The notes: generated by a model not told the origin, from the sequence alone. Positions 7,266-20,792 are shown, counted from the first letter of the stretch. The stretch is 64,000 bases of DNA from Salvator merianae (GCA_003586115.2 QVOM02000034.1:137787101-137851100); one strand, 5' to 3'. Translations and numbers: made by a program.

Positions 7266-10200
7266 GAGGTGTAATGTAACACATAGTACATCCCTCTGCA
7301 AGCTTCCTGTGTACGCTACCTTTGTATACACAGACACTTAAGACATAGCAGCCTTTTGTCTTTTGCTTCTGACAATCCTATTATAGCACATGCTTCTTAC
7401 ATCAGACTCTACATTCTTCACATAAAGCTAAAGCATCTCATTAAATGCCTACTACTCTGGCAAGACATGTCCCCGACCAGGTTTGCTAACATCCTTGCAG
7501 TTAGACAGGGAAAATCAATGGGTGGGAACTCCATTCCTCAGACTCAGGAAAGTTTTAACATCTTCCATACCTATCAATTTTCTGCAAATCCTGACCTGCA
7601 GCCATATTCTCCTTGGGAGTTTTATTTCCTAGTTCAGAGCCTATTTGGGTCATTTGCAAGACAAATTAGTCAATTGAGAGAGGGTGGATGAAACTCCTTT
7701 TGCCCACCAACTCTTTTTCTTATCATTTCTGCTCTGTGTTTGCCTTATGAAGAAAACGTGAAGTTGAAAAACCTGTGTCCTCTTCATAACGTAGCACTTT
7801 GTCCTGAATCCCTGAAAAAATGATCTGTTAACAATTTTATCCCCATTTGAAATGGCAGGATTATGCAGTTCTCCTACACTTAATGCAGTACCCCACGCTG
7901 CTTTTCACGTTAATGCCTCATCCTGGATGTGCACACCCTAGTTCTCTTCGCCTGTTTATTCCCAAGAGATATCCTCAGAAAATGGCTGTGCTCTCAGGCA
8001 TCATAGAAAAGAGGGAAAACAGCTTTATTCAAGCCGTTAATGAAATGTCATTTGCAATTGTTATCATATGAAGGAGGGGCAGTGGGTGATGTCTATCTGA
8101 CATTTGAGTTTGATGCAGCCAATTTGTGGAGCTGCTTTGCTCAAAATGAAGCGTTTTCTTTCCTAGACTGATGCCTTTGAAGCAATAGTAAGATCTGCAG
8201 AATGCTCTTGTAGCACCATAAATGTGCCACAAGTGTGCCACGGGGAGGCTGGAAAAGTGTGGCATCCACAATGCCCCACCCTCCTCTGGTAGGCATCCTG
8301 GCACAAGCACTCATTAGAGCACTGTAAAAGGTATAGTAGTAGCTTACTTTTGTGTCTGTGCTGTCACTTCTGTGCAACTTACACGAGCTGCATTCTGCAA
8401 TGTGGCTTCCACGGCCCTATTTTTGTCAAACAAGGCAAATGAACCTCTACCAGTGCCATTTCCCATGTTCAGTGAAGCTCTCCTGGATGGAAATATCGCT
8501 TTCTTTCCCCAGGCATTGTTTGCACAGCCAGGAACAGTGGCAGGCATTCAAACAGCACGTCACTGCCTTAAGAAGAGCACTACAAGAGTACTCCACTTCT
8601 TAGAGGAAGAACCAGGCAACATTAAGTAAGAAGGTGGGAAAAAGGGGCAGAACCAGCCACATCCCTCAGTTGTGTTATACTCCATTTCTACTCATCAGTG
8701 CATCAGAAGCAATTATTAAGGCCACCGTCGACCTGTGGCCACTGCAGCTGCAACACAACACAAACCACAGTATAATGAAATGAAGGCAACAACTTCAACC
8801 AGAAGTGCAGTGAGTGTTGAGCTTTCATAGATGTGAAGTTCTTTGTTGTTCAACAGTGGGAGGCAAAGGGGATTTGCCAGAAGAAAGATGACAAGTCAGT
8901 TGCAGGTTCAAGGCCATGAGAGTGCTGCAAGCAGTTACTCATCAGCAGTTCTACTAATAGTAAGTGAGGTTTTGCACTCCCTTTTGCTCAGAGCTCTAAT
9001 GCTCCTTCCAGGCTGTCCCCAGATAACAGGAAGCAATGTGGAATCTCAACAAGATCCTGGGATTGTCTCTTGCCAACCCCTGCCAGACCTGAAGTCTGAC
9101 AAGCACCGTCTGGGATCTACTGGAAATACTGGAAGCCATCCAAGCCCCACCCACTTCCTTTTGTTGTTTTTGTGCACTTTGATGCCTTCCGGTAGCCCCA
9201 GTTGAACTGATTCTGAAAGCTGCTTGCCAGACATTGAAGGCAAGCATCACTACTGCAGGGAACCCAGTGTTGTTGCTGGATTTCCCATATGAGCAATATT
9301 ATGGGGTTTTGGCCCCTTAAAGTGGCGATATATTGGGAATACCAGGGTATGTCACAGGTTTTACTGCATGTCTGAAGGCACTTTCATTGGTCATTTGTCT
9401 GGATATATCTGAACAAGAGGAAAAAAGACAGACAGGCTATTTAGAAGGGTCTTTCCCAGCCCTGTTTGAAGATGCCAAGACAGTGAGGCGGTTAACCTAA
9501 AATCTTTTGCAAAGCAGCCCCTTCACTTCCTTACTTTCCTTGCAGAGGAAAGAATAACAGGACTCCATCTTTGCCTATAGTTTGAGTGTCACTGTGACAG
9601 AATCTTCTCTTTGCCTTTCCACATATTTTTCTTCCGTTCCCAGTTTCGGAATGATCCCAGACAGCCACTAGCAGATTTCACAAATCTTTCTGTCAGTGGG
9701 TACTTTATGAAAATTGAAAACTAATTAAGGTTTATCTCAGCAGCTAATCACATAAAATCACTGCATTCTCATCCCAGCTCTAGAAATAATGACTGAATGT
9801 GCACAAGAAGTGGGGAGCGCTTGATAAAGTCTGACAGCATGCAAGGTAGATACCAAGACAAAGAAGATAGACCTCTGACTGCTCAAACAATAGATGTTTT
9901 CAGAGCCCCCATCACAACCTGCAAAAGCTAGTTCCTACTGGGGATTAAAAGCTAGTTCCTATCAGTCTTAATAAAGAAAAAAAAGTAATCTTCAAGCATA
10001 TGCAGTGACTTTCTCCTTTTATCAACCTGCCCCATATATGTAGCACTAAAAGGGAAGGAAAGATTTAATTGCAACTTCCAGGAATGTAGTGAGGCTTAAG
10101 GCTAAAAAAATCTCTTATTTTACAGATTAAACATATGTGAATCATTTGTTTTCACCAAACCTCACAAACAACAGAGGTCTTCTAGATCTGCAAGAAGAGT

Positions 10201-11055
10201 CAACAAAGGGGTAAAATATCTCAGTCAGGAGGTTCCTTATCTTCACTTTCAACTACAGGGAAATCATGCCAAAATGCGAGATCTCAGGTCCACTGTGCAG
10301 TATTTTCCTTCCAATCTTGTGTTTTCTAAAAAGTGCTTTTTCCCATACAGGATTTACATTGCTACTTCCAATGTGTTTTGTAGGTATATAATGTGGATTT
10401 ATAGAAACTTGATGTAGGCATTCCAAGGGAGAATGAGAGGGCATTGCTTCTTTTTATTCTCTTGTTGAAGCAACTAATCACTTATTGTGGTGCAGGAGAA
10501 TTCCAGCCCCACATTTGCAGGCAGTTATGAGAAGGACCAGGGTTCTGCATTTAGCCTTTTTTTTTTTAAGTCTGCAGTTTCGGGCAGGAATTCTCCTTCT
10601 TACTAAGCTACATAGTTTTGCTGTCAAAACTGATTTCAGCATTGCAGATCCAACTATAGCTGGTGGACAGGGACAGGGGAAACATGCAAATTGCACAAAA
10701 TCACTATTACACAGGATCATGGATGCAAAGGGTCACTTTTGCACAGAGGCAGAGAACAGAAAAAGGGAGAAGAACTTTTGTGGAGGAAAGGAGAACAGAA
10801 AAGAGAAAGAGAACTGCTAGAGATTAACAGGTTGTATTGACCAATAATTTACAGAAGCTGATAGGAGACTTGAACAGATTGTAGTAAGAAGCAGATCAAA
10901 TTCCTTGTGTTTTTTTTTGAGTTAGACATGTTACTTCCTTGGAATCAGGAAAACGAACACATTGGTGTGGCTAAGCTGTTTTTGGCCTGTTCTCCCTTGA
11001 TGCAAAAATCAAGCAGGTTTCTTTTCAAAAGAGGAAGTAAAACCCTTTCCACACT
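7266..11055. other. Long stretch without recognised genes or repeats
   Basis: Only short frames with no recognisable protein are present, and no repeat family stands out. A homopolymer run (T11) lies at about 10557-10567. The part around 9690-9840 (CTAATTAAGG, CTAATCACATAAAATCAC) is AT-rich with homeodomain-like cores and could be conserved non-coding DNA. Confidence 0.4.
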
Positions 11056-11059
11056 GGCC

Positions 11060-11570
11060 TGGTGTCCCACTTCAGGTGGATGGTCTACACTCTGGAACAG
11101 GATACGAGAGACCTGCCTTCTACTACAATGCTCCATCTGCATTGGATGGAGCAATGGAGTGGGATATGGTTCCAAAATGGCACCATATCCTACCCCATCA
11201 GTGGACCCATTTAAAGTAGTCCATAAGTGAACTACTTTTGGTATATCAGTTGATGAAGGTGTGCAGGCAGCACACCTCCATGGGGCAATATACCAGGCAT
11301 GGCCCCTTTTTTGCTGGGCACCTAGAAGTGCTGCTGGAAATATACCACTCCTGGACATGCCACTGAAAAGATCCTGACTGGGAACTGTGATGGCCAAGAA
11401 TCTTCATTCCTGGTCTTTGAATGCTGGGCCTGCTCTTTGATCCCAAAGGTTGCGGCTGGGCCAGGATGGGCTGTCCAAAATGTGGGCTGGGCTACCGAGC
11501 ATGGGCAGTGCAGTGCGGGTGTCCCACATTGTGTGGAAACAGCTTTCGGCTTTTGTGTAGTTAGGCCCTC
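11060..11570. mobile_element. Probable MITE built of consecutive stem-loops
   Basis: Perfect hairpins follow one another: TGCTCCAT/ATGGAGCA (11129-11153), GGATATGGT/ACCATATCC (11162-11190), AAAGTAGT/ACTACTTT (11213-11238) and AGGTGTGC/GCACACCT (11257-11277). TTTCCACACT near 11060 and TGTGTGGAAA near 11530 are inverted and may be near the ends. There is no coding capacity. Exact borders and superfamily are undetermined. Confidence 0.5.
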
Positions 11571-12131
11571 ATCTTTCCTCTCCAGAACAAGAGCTCCTTT
11601 CTGACAGTTTAATTATGAAAAAAGCAAAAGTATCATGGCATCACGCAAATTAGTATTCTTTTTACTGCATCTTCTTGAATGAAACGATCAGAATAAATTC
11701 TTATGTTGGTGCAGTACAAAAGTTAAAAGAAGTCCTCAAAGGTATGGCATAAGAGGAGAAGTAGTTGAGTAGAAGGAAAGGTATTATTTCTTGTCTATAG
11801 ATACCTTGTAATAAAAAATGGGAATACAAAAAAGAGACACAAAAGTTGCTGGTTTTTCCAAAGAGTTGATGGAGGAGCAATCTTTGGGAAAGGAACTCTT
11901 TGTTGTTATGGGAAAAGCCTGGCAGTGCTGAGCCATCTGCACAGCAAACCAATTTTAGTTCTTTTCGGTCCTCCTCTTTTTTAATTTTCAACTATTGGTA
12001 CTATGCTCTTTCTGATCAAAAAGATGACACAAAATGAAGAATGAGGTGACATATTGATAACATGCAGAATCTGGTCATTTTGTCTGCACAACAGAAATAA
12101 GAAATTTATACAGGAATCTGTTGATCCAAGG

Positions 12132-12157
12132 TCCTCCCTCCCTCCCTCCCTCCCTCC
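12132..12157. repeat. (CCCT)n microsatellite
   Basis: About six CTCC units within a run of CCTCCCTCC. Confidence 0.95.
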
Positions 12158-12507
12158 GATGCCTATACATTTTTGACTGCACTCACTAAATCACACTGAA
12201 ATAAACCCAATAACAATAAAAGTATAAGAAAATTATGGCCACATCTTCATATGGTGACCCCTCACTGGGATGTAGAAATGATATTGCTGTAGACCCAGCC
12301 CTGTGTCCTCTGCGCACATGTGTCAAGGGGGTTGATGCTAAAGCCAGTTTGATGTCAACCTCCTGTGTGAACATGGCCTAAGAGAGGCATGATGGTCTAT
12401 ACCAGATCTGTCAAATGAAAATAGCTATATAGAATCTGGCAAAGATAAATGTTACTTTCATCCTTTTTTCCTGAAGTGGATTGATTAGGCATGACTGCAG
12501 TAACAAG

Positions 12508-13024
12508 GGGCCTGTTTGCACTTAGCGAGAGGAATGTTCCAGGACACTTGCTGGGATGGAGTATTTGCACCTGCAAACAGCTCCAGCTGGCTTGAAACCT
12601 CCCGAAGCCCACCTGATGCTCACCCGAAGCCTACCTGCTGTGGTCAACTAAACTGTAGTCTCCAGGTTGAGCTGCATGATCAGGTGCGGATCAGGAAAGG
12701 TGCATTCGCACCACTTCCTGGTGCAGAATGGTGGCAGGGTGGGAACTGCGTGGCCATGCAGGTGCCATCACACAGCTCGGCCCAGGTTTGGACTTTCGGG
12801 TCCAGACCCTGGCAGCCATTTCAGATCCAAGTCCAGACCCAGCTCCTCTAGGTCCAGACCCAGCCACCTAACTAATGCATTCCCATTCACGCCACTCCCC
12901 CTGATGGTCAGCTCACAAACTGTTCCACTGCTGACAATAGTGAACACTCCTCACCGTGCCTGATCCTAACTGGCCCGAACCCTGCTAATTAGAATGTTAT
13001 ATTGTCATAAGCGTGAACAGGCCC
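12508..13024. mobile_element. MITE with GGGCCTGTT termini (517 bp), Harbinger-like
   Basis: The left end GGGCCTGTTTGCACTTA and the inverted right end GGGCCTGTTCACGCTTA form TIRs. AAG lies on both sides (12505-12507 and 13025-13027), fitting a 3-bp duplication. Inside, GGTCCAGACCC-type words repeat three times (12800-12865). No ORF of note. Confidence 0.75.
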
Positions 13025-13170
13025 AAGAACTTTGATAGGAAGCAATCTGTTCCATTGGGCATGTATAAACTTACAGTACTTCTCCCCATACTGCACATGA
13101 TAGGGCCAGTTTATACACTACAGTTATTATCCCATGTCACATCGCTATGGCTTAATAACACAATCAAATC

Positions 13171-13442
13171 TAGACATGTGCTGAATTGGTTTGAGTCCAA
13201 ATTGGTTCAAATTGGAGTGTTTGAAAAGTTTGAGCTCAAACTGAACACCCTGCCTGTTCAAAAACAGAGTTCAAATTTGAACTGTACCAAAGGGTGTTCT
13301 AATGAACCTAGTAAATGCGCCATATTTGATCACGGTTTGAAGGTGTTTGAATTATACCAAACACAAAGTTCAAAACTGAACTGAGCTAGCCCTTCTTTGC
13401 TTTGCTTTGAACCAAACACAAAAAAGTTCTTGCACATCCCTA
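13171..13442. mobile_element. AT-rich hAT MITE (272 bp)
   Basis: The termini TAGACATGTGC and GCACATCCCTA resemble hAT TIRs (TAGGGATGTGC type). The flanks ATCAAATC (13163-13170) and ATAAAATC (13443-13450) are a 7-of-8 match, a decayed 8-bp duplication. The interior repeats GTTCAAA/TTTGAAC words. It shares its TIR type with the foldback hAT at 29794-30502. Confidence 0.78.
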
Positions 13443-13450
13443 ATAAAATC

Positions 13451-15416
13451 CGAATGTGAATCAGTGTCATATATAGCCTTCTAAACACATGAGGATTTTC
13501 CATGCCAGCATCAGTTTGTATTGCAGGCATCATGCGCTATAGTAGATTCAGGCACTGGATACTGGCATTTGCAATGTGTTGTGCCTGAAATTAAGGCTGT
13601 GCCCCTATATACTTGGGCAGGGGGCTGAGTGGAGTCACTGGTGTGACCTTGCCTGTGAGGTAGGCTGCCTCTTTTGTGGCCTACCAGACCACCCTGCCAA
13701 AGGCTGGTGCCTGCGCAAGGAAACCAAAGTACCCAGCTTTCTTATGAATGAGACTCTGTATACAGGTGCTAGCAGCTCAGTGAATCATCTCCCAGTGTAT
13801 TCACAAAATGCTGCAAGACAAATCAAGGGATCAGGGTGAGAGTTTGCATCCTCAGAGGTGAATCTCCTGCCCTGACCCTAAAGCACCCTTCCCACATGCC
13901 CAGGGCAACAGTGAGGTTCCCCAGTCACATGGCCAATCCAGAGAAACATGCTGCCCCCAGGGAAGGCGCCTCCAGCTGCATAGTGGAGATAAGGCCTCAG
14001 GGGAACTAAAATGTGCGAAGGGACCTTAAGCCTGCTGTTGCTCGCAGATGGAGCTCATCAGACAAGATCAACTATGTTCAAAGTGCTGCAGGTGCTAAAT
14101 TGCTCTGAAAGGTTTTTGGAGATTTTGTGGCTTCTGCATTTTGTTTTGCTAAGAAAACCTTTGAGATGCTATCCTGGCTATATTTCCCTTCCCTTTTCCT
14201 TTTTCCTCTTTTTTTCTGTCCATTTTCCAACTATTTGAAATGAAGCGAATATTCTTCCTCTGAAAATAAATAAATCATACAATAGCGTCTGTAAGTAAAG
14301 GCTCCCAGAGAAATACCCAAAAATGAGCAGAACAAGCTGGGTGAACTGGAAATGCCTGGAACCCAAAGTCCTGAGCAAACCCAGTTTTCTGATGGTAAAT
14401 TATGTAAGAACACAACCATAGGCATACAAAACAATAGTTTCTCCTCGATTTATATAATATAGTTGGAAACCCTGGGTAACAAAGTTCCTCTTCCATCCGT
14501 TTTTCTCTTCTTTGACGTGCCGCACCTTCCTGCTGACTGATGCAAACTGCCTTTGTTTCTCTGCAGAACGGTGGTTTCGAATGGTGCTGTGGATTGTGAG
14601 ATTTTGGGGAAGTTTTGGTGCAAAGTAAAGACTGGATCACTTACTAAAGCGGTCTGATTAATGTGGGTTGGACTGAAGCTGTCTGAAATTTGGAAATGCA
14701 TTTGCTCATTTTTAATTGCCTTTAAAAGGAATGGTTAGGTCGAGAACACGGGGTCTTAGGATGATTCTGCACTGGGCCAGCGTGCAGACGGGAAGCTCCT
14801 AGTACATCTGCTGGTTTGGTACACTGGCCAGTGCAGCATCACTCTTTGTTCCTAGTGGCTCAAGGTATTAACACATCAGAGTGTTAGCTTTTAAAAGTTT
14901 CAGATTGTGCTGTTTTAGCCACAAACATCTGCAGCCACCCTCCCACTCTCCTGTCCTCTCTCTCTCTGTGATCTGTGAAATCTGTGATAAATTATTTGAC
15001 AGTACAAACTGACAAAAAGTAACAATAATTTGAGTAGCATGCCACTTGCTGATAGTGTTAAAACAGCCTCTGCATGTTCCACTGAACAGCAGGATGAGCT
15101 TTGAAAAATCCCATAAGAGTCAGCTGAGCCACCGGACTCTGAGTTCCAGAAACATCCCAAGGTATATGAGCTGAAGGAATGGATGAGGAATAGGGGAAAA
15201 TCAGTGTGGAAACCGTGTCATTTGAAAATGATGCAGAAACCTTTGAAGTGTGAGCAGGGCAGCCTGTGAGTTTGCATCTTGTGCAGCCCTTTGGCAGCAT
15301 CCACACAGTCCACTGAATTGAGCTATTTGGGAGTGGGGAATGCTGGCTCTGCATGGCAGAACATTCACGGGAAGGGGCACAATCTCCCAGGGGCTGCCCC
15401 TGGAGCCACGGGCATT
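13451..15416. other. Unassigned intergenic sequence
   Basis: No gene or repeat family is recognised. A loose inverted pair, TGCACTGGGCCAG (about 14769) and CTGGCCAGTGCA (about 14824), hints at another small foldback element. Confidence 0.35.
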
Positions 15417-15434
15417 TTCCACGGAGCACTCCTT
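15417..15434. repeat. 18-bp target-site duplication (left) of an L1 insert
   Basis: TTCCACGGAGCACTCCTT, repeated exactly at 16638-16655. Confidence 0.95.
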
Positions 15435-16637
15435 CTTTACAAATTATTTTAAAATACATAAAGCATGTCTTGTTTCCAAATGAGTACATTCATATAAGTA
15501 ACCCTCATTCATTAGATTTTGGGTTCCCCCTTCTTCAAAAGTTTCTTCTTGATTTCTTGTCCCTCCTGGTTTCTCAGTTCCCTTCTTCTGCTGACATGTC
15601 TTCTTTCATCTTTATTTCAAATCCAGCGATAACAAGCTCATTCTCTAATTCTTGTAGAAAGTCAATAAAGGGTTTCCAGTTTTTAACAAACTTATCCACA
15701 GTCTTGTTTCTCTGTAAGTTTGTCCATCTCTACTGGAGGTATTTTATTTCCTTTCCATTTTTATTCATAGGCAATTCTAGCTGCAGTACCATGTTTTGAA
15801 TTAAAACATTAACATTATCAAAGTTGTCCTCTACTATACCTAATAAATGAAATTCTGTTTTAAGAATGCCGATCTTTAACATCTTCTGCATAGCTGTAAA
15901 TATTTGCAACCAGATTTTTTTGCTTTAGAACAGGTCCACCTCATATGATAAAAAGTACCTTCTTGAGTTTTGCATTTCCAACACCTATCTGGCATACCTT
16001 GATACATTTTTGATATTTTATAAGGCATTAAGTACCATATATACTTCATCTTATATATATTTTCTTTTAAAGAATTACATACAGTGAATTTCATATCTTT
16101 GAGCCAAAGTTTTCCCCACTGTTCCAACTGTATATTGTAATAAAAATTCCTAGCCCACATTATCATACATTCCTTAACTTGTTCTTGTTCCAATTCGATC
16201 TTCAAAAGTAATTTGTACATCATACCTATAGTATGTCTTTCATCCTTCTCAAGTTCTACTTCCCATTTCTGTCTTTCTATTTCAAAATAGTTTATGTATG
16301 CACAGTTTTTGGGTGTGTTTAAACCAGTTTACCTCCAAACCTTCTTGATTGTTTTTAAAGTGAATTCATTTGTTACATCATTTCCAATCAATAATTCTTC
16401 ATATTTAATACATACCTCTCATCTTCCAGATTCTTTAAATCATATTCTTGGCTTTTTGCCTTGCCAGATGAATCTCGTCAAGTCTTTCTGCCATTGCTTA
16501 ATACCACATCATTAATTGTTATCAGTAAGGATTGGAACAAAAACATCACTCTTGGCAATACATTCATTTTTATAACTGAAATTCTTCCCAACAGAGATAA
16601 ACTCAATTTAGATCATCTCTCCAAATCTTGCTTGATC
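15435..16637 (-). mobile_element. 5'-truncated L1 insert (ORF2 C-terminal region and 3' end)
   Basis: The minus strand encodes the cysteine-rich C-terminal part of L1 ORF2. MYQGMPDRCWKCKTQEGTFY and HMRWTCSKAKK give the CxxC..H..C pattern, followed by KFVKNWKPFIDFLQEL close to the end. It is flanked by an identical 18-bp target-site duplication, so both borders are exact: a 1203-bp insert lacking the 5' part of the element. Most of the domain reads open with few frame breaks, suggesting moderate age. Little poly(A) remains at the 3' end (about 15435). Related L1 3' ends lie at 26896, 53283 and 63441. Confidence 0.95.
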
Positions 16638-16655
16638 TTCCACGGAGCACTCCTT
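16638..16655. repeat. 18-bp target-site duplication (right) of the L1 insert
   Basis: TTCCACGGAGCACTCCTT, identical to 15417-15434. Confidence 0.95.
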
Positions 16656-17270
16656 GATGAGGAGTGTGGCAACAGAAGTGCATTTTATTGTGGTCTTCTG
16701 AGCATTCCCAGGCTATAGATCACTCCAGTCACTGCCATTTGAATGCTGAGATAAGCCATATGGGATACAGAGCCTGGTGCCATTTTTCTAGTACCAGAAT
16801 TGACCTACTTCAGCAGCCGATTCTAAAGACACCAACAAATTCCCCCCAGCCTGCAGCTTCCCACTTGCACCCAAAGGTAGGCCAGGACAGTCTGTTGTCT
16901 CTTCTGTTCTTGGCCCAAATCACATGGTTCTCACCAGGAGACCTTCTCCACATCATGCTCCAAGATGCATGGTGCAGCCATTACCTGTGAGAACAGGCTG
17001 CTGGATTCAATTTTCAAAGCTTTGCTGTGGAAAGAAAGACCCTCTCCAACCCAGATAGACTTACCAGTGTGACAGGCTGGTTTTGGTTGTCTGGGATCTG
17101 CAACTGTTCCTCCAGCTGAACTGAACCCTGAGGGACTATTACCTGCTGCCTCTGACTTTGCTTTGAACTGTGAGCAGGACTGGGGCAAAATCAGCTAATT
17201 AGGATGTTCTTGAAACACCTGCCAGGATCAGCCTGCTGCCTGTTCTGGCCTACATTGGCACGTTGCAGAC
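16656..17270. other. Unassigned sequence, possibly partly L2 5' region
   Basis: No coding or repeat signal is readable up to the start of the L2 endonuclease frame. Confidence 0.3.
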
Positions 17271-18433
17271 CACTTCAGGAAAGCAAGCAAGCAAGTGCCA
17301 CCTCCCCTCGGTCTGTCCTCCTGTGGCTCTTTCTCCCTGTCCCCAAACAGGTACCTGTTGGTCTGCTTTCTTAACCCTCTCACCTAGTGATATTACTGTT
17401 AAATATCAGGTCGGTTCCTAATAAGGAAGCAGTTATCCATGACCTGATTATGGACGAGGGAGCTGACCTGGAATGTATCATTGAAACCTGGCTGGGGAAG
17501 CTAGGTGGAACAGATTTGCCCCAATTTTCCCACTGTTTTTTGTGTGCAGCAGCACTGTGCCAGGCAGGAGGGCTGGGGGGGGGAGGGAGTTACTGTGGTT
17601 TATAGCTCTACCATTCTTCTCATCAAAACCCCCTTTCAGTCTGAAGTGGGCTTTGAGGTCCTGTGCCTTGTGAAGGGCCAGTGAGACAGACTGGGGTTGC
17701 TGTTGGTGTGCCACCTACCCTGCTGTCTCCCTGACCAAGCTGCAAAGGTTGCCTCCCATGTGGTGATGGAGAATCCCAAACAGTCATTCTTTAATATTCA
17801 CAAGGAGAATATTTCTCATAGAGATGGCTCATGACTTCACGTTTGCCATGGGGCTGTCTCAGTTTGTGATTGGTCCAACACATAGGTCAGGCCATACACC
17901 TGACCTTGTTTTTGCTTCAAACTGCAGAGAAGATGGCCTGAATATTGTGCGTTAAGGTCACTATGCTGTCATGGCTAGACCATCATTTGGTGAAGTTTGG
18001 TATTAAGTTTGGTAATATAACAACACTTCCCTATCATAAGGGTAGGGTTAGCATGGTCTGTTCCAGAAGACATATAGAATCTGAGAGATTCCTGAATGTT
18101 CTGGGAGAAGTTCCAGAAGACAGAATCCTGTTGAGGCATATGGAACAGGAAGATATGGCTGGCTGTTGGCATGATCACTGCTGATGATCACTCAGAAGAT
18201 GTGAAGTTAGAGCTGCTTCTTGGTTTTCTAGGGAACTCTGGGCAAACCTCTGGCATGCTACTTGTCATGAAGGGGACTGAACATGGTAAGACCATATAAT
18301 CATACCTACCATGTGGCAGTGAAGGCTACAAAGAAGACCTACTTTGCAGCTGCACTGCATCCTCAGGTAAGGGGTTGCTGTCATCTGTCACATTAAATTT
18401 GATATTAGAACTTTCAGAAACCTGCTGCAATAA
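17271..18433 (+). mobile_element. L2 LINE relic, endonuclease part
   Basis: From 17387 the plus strand gives ILLLNIRSVPNKEAVIHDL and ECIIETW, the N-terminal endonuclease block of vertebrate L2. About 17785 reads FFNIHKENISH (the DFN-type block), then GPTHRSGHTPDLVF and SWLDHHLVKF with stops and shifts. The upstream C/T-rich stretch (from 17271) may be 5' UTR. The copy is interrupted at 18434 by a CR1 3' end and resumes at 18760. Confidence 0.85.
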
Positions 18434-18759
18434 GTTTACAAAGTATCTGAAGGGCTGTCACAGTGCAGAAGGATTGGCCCTATTCTCACTTGCACAAGAA
18501 GGAAGGACTAGAAACAATGGGATGAAACTTCAAGGGAGTAGATACAGGCTAGATATTAGAAAAAACTTTCTGACCATAAGGGCAATCAATCATTGGAACA
18601 GGTTACCACAGGAGGTGGTGGGCTCTCCTTCGCAGGAGGTCTTCAAGGAAAGGCTGGACAGATATCTGTCTGGGATGCTTTAGTGAATCCTGCATTGAGC
18701 AGGGGGTTGGACTCGATGACCCTAGAGGTCCCTTCCAACTCTATAATTCTATGATTCTA
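18434..18759 (+). mobile_element. CR1 3' end (ORF2 C-terminus and 3' UTR) inserted in L2
   Basis: Encodes RTRNNGMKLQGSRYRLDIRK followed by NFLTIRAINHWNRLPQEVV and KERLDRYLSGML, the C-terminal tail of CR1 ORF2. The 3' UTR runs through GGGGGTTGGACTCGATGACC and ends in ATTCTATGATTCTA, the 8-bp terminal repeat that replaces poly(A) in CR1. A closely similar copy lies at 33806-34111. It is strongly 5'-truncated, as usual for CR1. Confidence 0.95.
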
Positions 18760-19690
18760 CTGGGAGAATAAAATCACTCCTCTTCATATAGACTTGAGTG
18801 CTGCTTTTGACAGAGGCCATCATCTTGTACTGTTTTATGGGATCACTTCCAGTTTTTAAGGTCTGGTGATGTGCACAAGACATTTACAGATGTTCAATCC
18901 ACAATATGGTCTGTTGACACTTGCCCATATTGGCCTATTAAAACAAGCCATCCAGGAATGACTGGGTGTTTCCAGGGTGTAGTGAATGATTCACTATGGA
19001 ATGGAGTGGTGCCTCCTGCCTTGAAAGAGGCAGTGGTTCATCCACTCTTAAAAAAAACACCACTCCTTGTACCTAAGGTATGTTCTATCACCCAGTTGCA
19101 AATACCCCCATTTAGGGCAAGATGCTGGAGAGGGTGGTTGCCATGAAGTTGTAGGCATTCCTGGAAGAAATTGATTATCTAGACCCTTTCAACCTGGGTT
19201 TAGACCTGGTATTGGGACAGAATTGACTTTGGTCACCCCTTTGAGGGAGAGAAGCAGAGAACAACTCTGTTGTTCTTTCAGTGGGCTTTGATACTCTTAA
19301 CCATGGTATCTTTCTGGATCACATCTGGGAGATGGGAGTAGGGGCCACTGTGTTACAGTGCTTCTCTTCCTACCTGTAGGGGTAATCCTATATGAGTTTG
19401 GTTGGGACTCATTTTGCCAATGCTGGGGTGACAAAGAAGATTAAAATCTATGAATATGACACAGTCATACAGGATGCTGTTGATATTCACTATCCTAGAA
19501 TAGGGTGATTGTAATATTGTGCCCTGGAAGCTGGATTGTGGGGTGTTGCAGGATACATTTTGTCACTGATGCTATTTAACATCATTGGGTGTGGTCCCAT
19601 CGGGAGCTTTGGGGCTGGATGCCATCCTTATGCTGATAATACTCAGCTCGGTTTCTCACCATAAAATCATCATCATAATAATAGGTGGAC
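18760..19690 (+). mobile_element. L2 LINE relic, reverse transcriptase part
   Basis: Continuation of the L2 copy. VDTCPYWPIKTS, then GVVPPALKEAVVHPLLKKTP matches the start of the L2 RT, and the segments after it (DPFNLGLDLVLGQN, DTLNHGIFL) are decayed RT blocks. Multiple stops mark it as dead. Confidence 0.82.
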
Positions 19691-19732
19691 CACAGGTCTG
19701 ATCCAGTGGGGTCTTCTTATGTTCTTATGAGA
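19685..19732 (-). repeat. Fragment of a dispersed amniote repeat (ACATAAGA-headed)
   Basis: On the minus strand this reads TCATAAGAACATAAGAAGAC then CCACTGGATCAGACC, matching the head of the repeat at 36485-36740 in the opposite orientation. Confidence 0.7.
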
Positions 19733-20790
19733 GACAAGGGCAGGATCTGCACTTACCCATGAAGTGGTAAGTGCTCCTTGGTTTTTCTGTCTTTATCCAA
19801 CTGCTTTCAGAACAGAATGTGAAGGGAACTAGACAATGAAACAACAAAAAGAATATTTAGATTTTCTAGGTCACTTTGAGTCATACCACAAAAATGGGTA
19901 TTTTAATCTTTTCATAATAATAGTTTCCTAATATGGAAATGTAGCATTCCCATATGTAGAAAACTTTGAAACTATTTCATGGATACACCAAGCTAGGACA
20001 AAGAGAACATTTTGTGCTTTGGGTGATAGAAGTGTCTAATGCCTGGCAAGACACAGAAGCATAAATGCATGTGAAAGCGTAGACGTCATCAATAAATATG
20101 CAGTGACCAAAGATGAACATCAAAATATCCGGAGGTAGGGGCTGCAAATGGAGAAAGAGAAAGGGCAAAGGGCAATCCCTTGGAGGTCTTCATAGCAGAG
20201 TGAACAAGGGCATCAAAACGTCGGAGTGTTCTTTTAGCTTATGCACAGGATATAAATACAATCCAGAAATCAAAGAGTTGCTGTGTGTTCCATTTTCTTC
20301 AGAAAAAAGTAGGGTTATCATATGAAAAAGAGAATGGAGGTCCTACAGTTTTAACAGCTGTGTAGAAGAGAGAATTTAAGTGGGTGCTGCAAATTATTTT
20401 ATATATAAACATTTTGACTGAAAATGGGAGTGTTCCAAGTGTTTCCCACACAAAGTACCTCTTATTATAAGGGTCTAATCTACTTAAAACAATACAACCC
20501 CATTTCAAGCTGGTTTGTTCTAGGCTTCCATTTGAGAAGCCTGTTTTTCACTTTCAGATTCGCAAAAGATTCCTATAAAGGCATTCATAGGGGAGAAGGA
20601 TTTTTTTTTTAAATCTATATTTTAAAATTTTATTTCTACTATTTCTATTCTGTTCTTCCTCAAAGTCAGAGGGAACAAAATAACTTAAAAATTATCAAGA
20701 GAAATAAGGTAGAAAGTAAATATCAAATGGAATAAAATAAAAACAGAATCAATTAGAAGGAACAAGACAAAAAAGTTATAAATTAAGGGG
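19733..20790. other. Unassigned intergenic sequence
   Basis: AT-rich, with no gene or repeat family recognised. Confidence 0.4.
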
Positions 20791-20792
20791 CC